Position numbers and translations under genes: made by a program. The notes beneath the pieces were generated by a model. It made no database searches. It was not told the DNA's origin and worked only from the letters and a program-made list of their open reading frames with translations. From an uncultured Actinomycetes bacterium (GTDB taxonomy: Bacteria > Actinomycetota > Geothermincolia > Fen-727 > JACVIW01): 51,112 nucleotides of DNA. The stretch spans positions 1 through 51,112 of the forward strand of contig CAKZLU010000007.1 of the NCBI GenBank assembly GCA_937127245.1. Reading direction: 5' to 3'. Each line of letters begins with the position of its first letter. Position 1 is the stretch's first letter. Positions 44,778 to 51,112 of the stretch are shown in pieces.

Positions 44778-45716
44778 GTGGTGATTGGAAAGATAAAGGT
44801 CGGCCACTGGCATGATAAAAACGCTCTCACCGGATGCACTGTCTTCCTGCTACCGGATAACTGCGCTGTCTCCTGCGAGGTAAGAGGGGGGGCGCCCGGA
44901 ACAAGGGAGACTGAACTTCTTAGACCGATGTTCACTGTTCAGAAAGCGGACGCGGTCTTATTCACGGGAGGCAGCGCTTTCGGTCTTGCTGCCGCTCAGG
45001 GTGTTGCAAAGTATCTCGAGGAGATGTCGGTTGGATTTCCGACCCCCGCTGGACCTGTGCCGATTGTGAGCGCCGCCGTAATTTACGATCTTGATCTGGG
45101 TGATTCGAAGGTCAGACCTGGACCGGAAGAGGGATATGAGGCATGTTTTAAAGCTAACATCGACGAATTTAGAGATGGTTGTGTGGGGGTGGGGGCTGGT
45201 GCCACAGTTGGTAATGTTCTTGGACGTGTTAACTCCACGAAGAGCGGATTGGGTTTCTATCGGTTCCGCGCCGGGGGTTTCATGCTTGAGGTGGCTGCGG
45301 TAGTGAACAGCCTTGGGGAGATTGTTGGGGAAGGGGGGGAGATTTTAGCGGGCGCCAGGGGTTCTCGCGGTAAGTTTGTATCTGCAGAGGATATTTTAAT
45401 CTCGGCGCTCGGATCCCCGTCGATTCAAGGTCAAAACACCACGCTTGTACTGATAGCAACAAACGCGAGGCTCACGGGCGAGGAACGCTCAAGAGTTGCC
45501 CTTCAAGGGCATAACGGCATCGCCCGCGCGGTCAGGCCTTCGCACACGAGATATGACGGGGATACTGTCTATGTTGTGGCGACTCAAGAGCTTAATGTTT
45601 CGATTGACGCCGTCGAAGCACTGGCCGCGAAAGGATGCGCCGAAGCTATCAGAACCGCCGTTTTGAGGGCCGAGTCTGCCGGGGGAATTCCAGCTTGCTG
45701 TGATATACTCGAATAA
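44778..45716 (+). CDS. P1-family peptidase (DmpA/L-aminopeptidase type)
   Basis: A 312-residue protein of the DmpA/P1 aminopeptidase fold, which matures by self-cleavage. Family blocks seen are VGHWHDKNALTGCTV at the start, VRGGAPGTRETELL, FTGGSAFGLAAAQGVA, GCVGVGAGATVGNVLG and a later IATNARLTGEE. The self-cleavage nucleophile could not be fixed by eye. Among three GTG codons near the start, the one at 44778 has AGGGG five bases upstream. Physiological substrates of the family are mostly unknown. It is the first gene of a group leading to nitroreductase, FmdB-type and uracil-DNA glycosylase genes. Confidence 0.8.
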   Translation: MVIGKIKVGHWHDKNALTGCTVFLLPDNCAVSCEVRGGAPGTRETELLRPMFTVQKADAVLFTGGSAFGLAAAQGVAKYLEEMSVGFPTPAGPVPIVSAAVIYDLDLGDSKVRPGPEEGYEACFKANIDEFRDGCVGVGAGATVGNVLGRVNSTKSGLGFYRFRAGGFMLEVAAVVNSLGEIVGEGGEILAGARGSRGKFVSAEDILISALGSPSIQGQNTTLVLIATNARLTGEERSRVALQGHNGIARAVRPSHTRYDGDTVYVVATQELNVSIDAVEALAAKGCAEAIRTAVLRAESAGGIPACCDILE

Positions 45717-45749
45717 GACAAAAAGAGCTTGTCTTCGCGGAAAGTAGTC

Positions 45750-46265
45750 ATGGATGTTTATGAGGCTATAAATAAACGGTCGAGTGTCAGGGATTTTACA
45801 AGGGAAAATATCCCGGATGATGTTATAGAACGAATTCTCGATGCCGCGTGTCGTGCTCCCACCGCTGGCAATCTGCAGCCGTGGCGGTTCTTTGTGATCA
45901 GGGATTTAGATTTAAAAAAAGCGTTGTCAGCGGCTGCTTACGGTCAGGATTTTGTGGCTAAGGCGCCTGTTGTAATTGTTGTTTGCGCTGACCTCGACTC
46001 AAGCGCTCAAGGATATGGGTCGCGGGGCGAAAATCTATACGCGATTCAGGACACAGCTGCTGCGGTTGAGAATATGCTGCTTGCGATTGTGGCCGAGGGT
46101 TACGGTGCGTGCTGGGTCGGCGCTTTTAATGAGAGGGCCCTCAGCGATGTGCTGCGTCTTCCGCGGCGCATCAGGCCTCTCGCGCTTGTTCCGGTCGGTA
46201 AGCCGGCGTATAGTCCGCGTCGTACCGGGAGGATTCCGTTTAAAAAACTCACGGTCTTTATGTAG
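45750..46265 (+). CDS. Nitroreductase-family flavoprotein
   Basis: A 171-residue FMN enzyme. The N-terminal FMN contact NKRSSVRDFT, the RAPTAGNLQPWRFFVI block and the helix DTAAAVENMLLAIVAEGYG with CWVGAF mark the nitroreductase fold. Members use NAD(P)H to reduce nitro groups, quinones or other acceptors, and some do specific biosynthetic reactions. An upstream TTG at 45729 is in frame, but the ATG at 45750 has GCGGAAAG better placed. It follows the P1 peptidase gene closely. Substrate unknown. Confidence 0.85.
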   Translation: MDVYEAINKRSSVRDFTRENIPDDVIERILDAACRAPTAGNLQPWRFFVIRDLDLKKALSAAAYGQDFVAKAPVVIVVCADLDSSAQGYGSRGENLYAIQDTAAAVENMLLAIVAEGYGACWVGAFNERALSDVLRLPRRIRPLALVPVGKPAYSPRRTGRIPFKKLTVFM

Positions 46266-46313
46266 ATGCAAGCCGACTGATCATGATTTTTAGCGGAGGT
46301 GTGTTTTTGGAGT

Positions 46314-46529
46314 ATGCCCATATTTGAGTATCGTTGCAACGATTGCGGAGCAAAATTCGAAAAACTTGTTCGCGGAAAAGAGCGGGTTAAGTGTCCCAAA
46401 TGCGGTTCTCTTAAACTTAAGAAGTTATTCAGCACTTTTGGGGTCAAGTCAGGGAGTAAATTTACTTCAAGCATTGCGAGTTCATGTGAGGGATGCACTT
46501 CTTCCTCTTGCTCCACCTGCAAGCTTTAG
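46314..46529 (+). CDS. FmdB-family zinc-ribbon protein
   Basis: A 71-residue protein with MPIFEYRCNDCGAKFE and CPKCGS, the FmdB-type zinc ribbon, and a serine- and cysteine-rich tail (CEGCTSSSCSTC). It is suspected to act as a regulator or zinc-binding small protein. A GTG at 46299 is in frame, but GGAGGTG around it serves better as ribosome site for the ATG at 46314, where the family normally begins. Confidence 0.85.
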   Translation: MPIFEYRCNDCGAKFEKLVRGKERVKCPKCGSLKLKKLFSTFGVKSGSKFTSSIASSCEGCTSSSCSTCKL

Positions 46530-46654
46530 GGCGACTCATCGGGATGGGGCTTTCAGGATCACGCTTACTGGTTCAAAGTAAGATGATTACATGAATTTTT
46601 GGTCTAAATGTTGTCTGTCTTAAGATTTTTGAGTTAGCGAGAGGAGTGGGGGTA

Positions 46655-47266
46655 TTGTCCGCAATGAGCCTTGACGAACTCAGAGAGCAAATTGGCCAGT
46701 GCGAACAATGTTGGCTGTGCAAAAGCAGGACGAGGCTTGTTTTCGGAAGCGGTAACGAAAACGCTTCCCTCATGTTTGTTGGGGAAGCGCCAGGCAGAGC
46801 GGAAGATGCCCAGGGACTTCCTTTTGTGGGTCCCGCCGGTAAACTGCTCGATACACTGCTGGGGGGCATTGGGTTGAGGAGGGCTGATGTGTACATCACA
46901 AATGTTGTCAAATGCAGACCTCCCGGGAATCGCGACCCCAACCCTGAGGAGATTGATGCTTGCAACCTATTTTTAAAATCTCAAATCTCAATAATCAAGC
47001 CAAAAATAGTGTGCGCTCTCGGGAGAATCGCTGCCAGCGTGCTTTTGGGAAGGAATGTTCAGATGACCAAAATGCACGGTCAGAAGTTTCCCGTCCCTGG
47101 TTTCTTCGTGGTTCCCGTTTATCACCCCGCCGCTGCTTTGAGGAATCCTGCTACAGTGAGTGTCATCGAAGAAGATTTAAGCCTTTTAAGAAGATATCTG
47201 GATGACGATGAAGAGCCGCCGCCGGGTGAGTTTACTCCAGAGCCTGAGCAAATGGGATTGTTCTGA
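46655..47266 (+). CDS. Type 4 uracil-DNA glycosylase (Fe-S)
   Basis: A 203-residue family 4 UDG. It has the cluster-binding cysteines CEQCWLC near the start and KCRPPGNRDPNPEEIDAC later, the GEAPG active-site motif, PFVGPAGKLLD, and VYHPAAAL near the C-terminus. It removes uracil from DNA after cytosine deamination. GTG 46646, TTG 46655 and ATG 46664 are all possible starts; GAGAGGAG is best spaced for the TTG. Its stop is one base from the tsaE start, so the two are probably cotranscribed. Confidence 0.9.
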   Translation: MSAMSLDELREQIGQCEQCWLCKSRTRLVFGSGNENASLMFVGEAPGRAEDAQGLPFVGPAGKLLDTLLGGIGLRRADVYITNVVKCRPPGNRDPNPEEIDACNLFLKSQISIIKPKIVCALGRIAASVLLGRNVQMTKMHGQKFPVPGFFVVPVYHPAAALRNPATVSVIEEDLSLLRRYLDDDEEPPPGEFTPEPEQMGLF

Positions 47267-47267
47267 T

Positions 47268-47744
47268 TTGAAAGAATTTACGGTTGTTAGCAAATCACCG
47301 GAAAATACCCTGAAACTCGGTATAAATATAGGGTCGGTCTCCAAGCCGGGCGATGTCATTTGTCTTGAGGGAAAACTTGGCACGGGCAAGACCGTATTCG
47401 TTAATGGCATAGCGCGCGGTCTTGGGTTTAACGGTCCTGTCCGCAGCCCCACTTTTATAATTATTAATCTCATACCTGAAATAAGACTCTGCCATGTGGA
47501 CGCTTACAGGCTTGATGACTCGGAAGCGCTTATTTCTTTGGGCATTGAGGAATTTCTCGACGGGGATTGGATATGTGTGGTCGAATGGGCGGAAAAAGTG
47601 AGTGAGGCACTGCCCGAAGAGAGGCTTTGGGTGAGAATTGGTTTCACCGAGGTTGACTCCCAACGGAAGATTGCGTTCTTTCCCTCAGAGCTATGGCTTG
47701 AAAGAATCGAAAAGATTCGCAAGCAGGTGGGAAATGAATATTGA
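47268..47744 (+). CDS. tsaE: tRNA t6A biosynthesis ATPase TsaE
   Basis: A 158-residue P-loop protein with Walker A GKLGTGKT, SPTFIIIN, LCHVDAYRLDD, LGIEEFLDGDWICVVEWAEK, all typical of TsaE. It drives cycles of the TsaB-TsaD complex that puts threonylcarbamoyl on A37 of ANN-reading tRNAs. The open frame begins inside the UDG gene at 47202; the TTG at 47268, one base after the UDG stop, gives the normal length. The ribosome site is weak (GGGAT), consistent with coupling to the upstream gene. Confidence 0.93.
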   Translation: MKEFTVVSKSPENTLKLGINIGSVSKPGDVICLEGKLGTGKTVFVNGIARGLGFNGPVRSPTFIIINLIPEIRLCHVDAYRLDDSEALISLGIEEFLDGDWICVVEWAEKVSEALPEERLWVRIGFTEVDSQRKIAFFPSELWLERIEKIRKQVGNEY

Positions 47745-48417
47745 AGAGCTAAAAAGAGGAAATGTGATACTGGCTTTTGATACTGCGACCTTAAGAGGGT
47801 CTGTGGCGGTGGGATGGGACGTACCTGTGGCCTTTGAGGATTTTGTCACGGAAAAAGGGCACGCTGGGTGGTTGCTTCCGCATATCGATGGGGTGATTCG
47901 TATTGCCGGGTTGGGGAAAGAATCCATTGTCGCTGTCGCCGTGGGGACTGGTCCTGGAAATTTCACCGGCATCAAAGTCGCAGTGTCATCCGCAAAAGGT
48001 ATCTCATATGCGCTCAGAGTGCCTCTTGTGGGTATATCCTCGCTTGATGTGCTTGCTAACTCATCCGGGGTGGAATCGGATATCACTGTGGCCCTGCTGG
48101 ACGCAAAACGCGGAATGATGTACTGCGCTTTTTATGGGGGGTACCCAGAACGCAGGAGAATGAGCGAATACATGATGCTTGCGCCTGATGAAATTTACCG
48201 AAGGATTGACCGAACCACCTCGGGAAGTGTTCACTTCGTAGGAGAGGTTGAGCCGCTTGTCAAATCCGCTCCGCCCGAGTTTAATTTCCACACAACGTGG
48301 GAACAGAAATTCCCGGACGCAAGAGTGCTTGTAAAGATCGCGCGGGACGTGCTTGAGAAAGGAATGGGCGGTAATCCTTTCAATATTCTTCCCGTTTACT
48401 TGAAAAAACCGGTGTGA
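47734..48417 (+). CDS. tsaB: tRNA t6A biosynthesis protein TsaB
   Basis: A 227-residue ASKHA-fold protein. ILAFDTATLRGSVAVG lies near the start, then HAGWLLPHIDGVI, VAVGTGPGNFTGIKVAVSS and PLVGISSLDVLA. TsaB pairs with TsaD in the t6A enzyme but lacks its metal site. Its ATG overlaps the tsaE end by 11 bases, with AGGTGGGAA directly upstream. Confidence 0.93.
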   Translation: MNIEELKRGNVILAFDTATLRGSVAVGWDVPVAFEDFVTEKGHAGWLLPHIDGVIRIAGLGKESIVAVAVGTGPGNFTGIKVAVSSAKGISYALRVPLVGISSLDVLANSSGVESDITVALLDAKRGMMYCAFYGGYPERRRMSEYMMLAPDEIYRRIDRTTSGSVHFVGEVEPLVKSAPPEFNFHTTWEQKFPDARVLVKIARDVLEKGMGGNPFNILPVYLKKPV

Positions 48418-48423
48418 GTGTAG

Positions 48424-48924
48424 GTGTCGGTGGGAAAAGTGTTGGAACCCGGGGATTTGGTCATAGAGGATATGGAAAAAGAAGATATTGACGCTGTTGT
48501 TTCACTAGAACGGCTCATATTTCCCACTCCCTGGTCAAAAGACATATTTTTACACGAGCTCATGTCGCGCCCAAAAGCGGTGCTTCTCGTTGCCAGGACT
48601 GGAGGCAGGTTGTGCGGTTACCTCGTCGCCCGCGTTTTCATAGATACGGTTCACATCACAAATATAGCTGTGGAGCCACAGATGCGCCGTCGGGGGGTTG
48701 GGACTGCGTTGATGAGAGAATGCATTTTCCGTTGCCTCAGCCGGGGGATTAGATTTCTAAGGCTTGAAGTCAGGGAGAATAATTTTCCTGCCCGCAGGTT
48801 CTATGAAAAGCTCGGCTTCAGAGAACTCGGATTAAAGCTCGGTTATTATTCTGATACCGGCGAGCACGCCGTGATAATGGCTAGTGAAATTTCGCCGCCT
48901 GACGATTTGCATGATTCTTCTTAA
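48424..48924 (+). CDS. rimI: GNAT N-acetyltransferase RimI-like
   Basis: A 166-residue GNAT protein with IEDMEKEDIDAVVSLER at the start, VHITNIAVEPQMRRRGVGTAL (acetyl-CoA loop RRGVGT) and LEVRENNFPARRFYEKLGF. RimI acetylates the N-terminus of ribosomal protein S18 and, in some bacteria, other proteins. GTG codons at 48424 and 48430 are both possible starts. The position between tsaB and tsaD is conserved in many bacteria. Confidence 0.88.
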   Translation: MSVGKVLEPGDLVIEDMEKEDIDAVVSLERLIFPTPWSKDIFLHELMSRPKAVLLVARTGGRLCGYLVARVFIDTVHITNIAVEPQMRRRGVGTALMRECIFRCLSRGIRFLRLEVRENNFPARRFYEKLGFRELGLKLGYYSDTGEHAVIMASEISPPDDLHDSS

Positions 48925-48962
48925 ACTGGGTAAGGATTTTTTTATGTTTAAGGTGTGATCGC

Positions 48963-50030
48963 ATGCTTGTTTTAGGGATTGAAACTTCTTGCGACGAATG
49001 TTCCGCTTCCCTTGTGAAAGACGGTAACGAGGTCGTCACAAATGTTGTGGCTTCTCAGGTTGATCTTCACCGCGAGTACGGGGGAGTCGTTCCGGAAATC
49101 GCCGCACGGGCGCACGTGGAGACCATTATTCCGGTTGTGGATCAGGCACTTGAGGGCGGGAAATATTCCCCGGACCTTATTGCTGTCACTGCAGGTCCCG
49201 GTCTTGTGGGCTCACTTGTGGTAGGCGTCTCGGTTGCCAAATCCCTTGCGTGGGGATGGGAAATCCCACTGATCGGCATAAATCACCTGGAAGCGCACCT
49301 GATAGCGCCTGTGCTTGAGAAGAAATCTCTTGAATTTCCCTTTGTGGGGCTTGTTGTTTCTGGTGGGCATACACTGCTTGCCGATGTAATGGATTATGAC
49401 CGCATGAGCATTGTGGGGGAAACCCTTGATGATGCGGTCGGCGAAGCGTACGACAAAATATCAAAGTATTTAGGTCTCGGATATCCCGGCGGTCCTGTCA
49501 TTGACCGGATTTCAAAAGAGGCTGACCCCAGCGCCGTGCCTTTTCCGAGACCGATGATCAACTCGGATGACTGCAACTTCTCGATGAGCGGGCTTAAGAC
49601 AGCTGTAGTACGGTATGTTGAGAAGCAAGAACTGCAAGGAAACTTTCCGAAGGAGAACCATCGTGAGGTTGCTGATATCGCGGCATCATTTCAGGCTGCC
49701 GCTTGCGAAGTTGTTGTGGAGAAGACACTGAAAGCGGTTCGTTTGCTGAACAGGAAGAGAATTCTGGCTGGAGGGGGGGTTATTTGCAACAGTGAGCTAC
49801 GCCGAATGCTTAAAGAAAGGTGCGAGCGCGCTGGCGTTGAAGTTTTTCTCCCCTCGCCAATCTTTTGCACGGACAATGCTGCGATGATAGCATCTCTTGG
49901 GTATTACCTCTTCAAGAAGGGATACCGCTGCGCAAACGAGATTGACGTATATCCCAGCTTAAAGGTTGGAGAGACGATTCCGGGATGCACAAAGACAAAT
50001 CCAAATACCAGACATCTTGAGGAGGAATGA
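48963..50030 (+). CDS. tsaD: tRNA N6-threonylcarbamoyladenosine transferase TsaD
   Basis: A 355-residue metal-dependent transferase. LGIETSCDE opens the protein, and the metal ligands are His108 and His112 in HLEAHLIA, plus the aspartate of CTDNAAMIA near residue 300. VSGGHTLL and GETLDDAVGEAYDK are also diagnostic. It transfers the threonylcarbamoyl group to A37. ATG start. The gene overlaps the start region of glpK, whose ribosome site GGAGGA lies inside the tsaD end. Confidence 0.96.
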   Translation: MLVLGIETSCDECSASLVKDGNEVVTNVVASQVDLHREYGGVVPEIAARAHVETIIPVVDQALEGGKYSPDLIAVTAGPGLVGSLVVGVSVAKSLAWGWEIPLIGINHLEAHLIAPVLEKKSLEFPFVGLVVSGGHTLLADVMDYDRMSIVGETLDDAVGEAYDKISKYLGLGYPGGPVIDRISKEADPSAVPFPRPMINSDDCNFSMSGLKTAVVRYVEKQELQGNFPKENHREVADIAASFQAAACEVVVEKTLKAVRLLNRKRILAGGGVICNSELRRMLKERCERAGVEVFLPSPIFCTDNAAMIASLGYYLFKKGYRCANEIDVYPSLKVGETIPGCTKTNPNTRHLEEE

Positions 50031-50032
50031 TG

Positions 50033-51112
50033 ATGAAATACTTGCTTGCCATTGATCAAGGTACCACTGGTACTACCGCGATGGTTTTTGACGAGAAAGG
50101 GGATCCCAGGTCCAAGTTCAATCAAGAGTTCCCCCAGCATTTCCCGAGAAGCGGTTGGGTCGAGCATGATCCGGATGAGATATGGCAGAGCGTACGGATT
50201 GCCGTGGAGAAAGCTCTCAGGGAAGCCGGCATTTCAGCCGGCGACCTTGCGGCGATAGGCATAACAAACCAGCGCGAGACGAGTGTATTTTGGTACAGGG
50301 GAACAACGCGCCCTTACGGTAACGCGATAGTCTGGCAATGCCGTCGCTCAACGGAAATTTGTGAGCGGCTCAAGGTAAACGGTCATGAGGAGCTATTCAA
50401 AAGTAGGACCGGTCTGGTGATTGACCCATATTTCAGCGGGACCAAAATAGCGTGGATGATGGAGAACGACCCCGAGTTTGCCAGGCTTGCGCAGGCAGGG
50501 GAGGTTATCTTCGGAACCGTTGATTCGTGGCTGATCGCCAAACTGACCGGGGGGAGAATACACGTTACTGACTACTCGAACGCCTCCCGCACGCTTATCT
50601 TTAACATCCATGATTTGAACTGGGACCCAGACCTGCTTGGAATACTTGGCATACCCTCATCCATCCTTCCGGAGGTCGCAGATTCTAGCGCCGTTGTAGG
50701 ATATACCGATCGAGAAGAATTTTTCGGCGCATCAGTCCCAATAAGCGGTATCGTCGGTGACCAGCAGTCCGCGCTTTTCGGGCAAGCGTGCTACAAGCCG
50801 GGCATGACCAAGAACACATATGGGACCGGAAGTTTCGTTTTAATGAATACCGGTGAAAAGGCAGTGCAATCAAATTACGGCATGCTGACCACTATAGCCT
50901 GGCGTTACAACCAAAGCGTGACGTATGCGCTCGAAGGTTCTATATTCATAACTGGTGCGGCAATCCAATGGTTGCGAGATGGCCTCAAGATAATAGAGAG
51001 CGCGAGCGAAGCTGGGGCAATAGCCGCCGAAGTGGAGGACACTGGTGGCGTGTATTTTGTCCCCGCGATGGTGGGACTCGGGGCGCCTTACTGGGACCCC
51101 TATGCGCGTGGC
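50033..51112 (+). CDS. glpK: Glycerol kinase, N-terminal 360 residues (cut by window edge)
   Basis: An FGGY kinase that begins YLLAIDQGTTGTTAMVFDE and shows GWVEHDPDEIWQS, AIGITNQRET, IVWQCRRSTEICE, TGLVIDPYFSGTKIAWM and GTVDSWLIAKLTGG. All are glycerol-kinase specific. It phosphorylates glycerol to glycerol-3-phosphate. Three ATG codons stand in a row from 50027; GGAGGA at 50021-50026 is best spaced for the one at 50033. The gene runs off the right edge at about three quarters of its usual length. Confidence 0.95.
   Translation, partial: MKYLLAIDQGTTGTTAMVFDEKGDPRSKFNQEFPQHFPRSGWVEHDPDEIWQSVRIAVEKALREAGISAGDLAAIGITNQRETSVFWYRGTTRPYGNAIVWQCRRSTEICERLKVNGHEELFKSRTGLVIDPYFSGTKIAWMMENDPEFARLAQAGEVIFGTVDSWLIAKLTGGRIHVTDYSNASRTLIFNIHDLNWDPDLLGILGIPSSILPEVADSSAVVGYTDREEFFGASVPISGIVGDQQSALFGQACYKPGMTKNTYGTGSFVLMNTGEKAVQSNYGMLTTIAWRYNQSVTYALEGSIFITGAAIQWLRDGLKIIESASEAGAIAAEVEDTGGVYFVPAMVGLGAPYWDPYARG

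Noticed and set aside
1..51112. tRNA genes, insertion sequences, CRISPR arrays, prophage or integrase genes
   Set aside because: Looked for in the gene-free stretches and among the proteins; none had the required repeats, cloverleaf arms or transposase/integrase motifs.

Overview
The window looks like about 51 kb of chromosome from a deep-branching, probably anaerobic member of the Actinobacteriota, at roughly 50% GC. The assignment rests on gene order: truA, rplM, rpsI, glmM, glmS, nnr, alr, then tsaE, tsaB, rimI and tsaD all lie on one strand as in actinobacteria, and a HelY-type SKI2 helicase sits just upstream. TTG and GTG starts are frequent. The lineage is an inference from gene order and was not tested by a tree. 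No tRNA, rRNA, insertion sequence, CRISPR array or prophage was seen.

Left part (1-9080), loosely packed: a partial thiolase-like gene, a lipoprotein, a membrane M28 peptidase, a 962-residue fusion of a phytoene-desaturase-like flavoprotein with a GltD-like Fe-S/NAD(P)H reductase, an orphan ParA, a secreted BNR/sialidase-like protein, and 1.27 kb with no intact gene.

Middle part (9081-24174), the most unusual: a dense run of flavoproteins. One minus-strand run (18703 to 14468) encodes two VAO/GlcD-type FAD subunits flanking a CCG-type Fe-S protein. A second run (14146 to 9081) encodes two reductases of one GGR-like family, a phytoene-desaturase-like enzyme and a second M28 peptidase. An SCP2 lipid-carrier gene is divergent from a third member of the GGR-like family, which is followed by another phytoene-desaturase-like enzyme and a methyltransferase. 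With the fusion protein there are eight predicted flavoproteins, one Fe-S electron carrier, a lipid carrier and a methyltransferase. I read this as a redox system acting on a hydrophobic, perhaps isoprenoid or lipid, substrate. The substrate is unknown.

Right part (24304-51112), mostly housekeeping: xseA-xseB; a convergent trio of small membrane proteins (DUF2752, DUF4234, DUF4190 types); helY; truA; an acyl-CoA ligase; rplM-rpsI behind a near-consensus promoter and a leader terminator; glmM and glmS for UDP-GlcNAc synthesis; nnr for metabolite repair; alr for D-alanine; an NMD3-like zinc ribbon; an HD protein built like a CCA-adding enzyme without its catalytic motif; a P1 peptidase; a nitroreductase; an FmdB zinc ribbon; a type 4 uracil-DNA glycosylase; the t6A genes tsaE, tsaB and tsaD with rimI; and the start of glpK, cut by the window edge.
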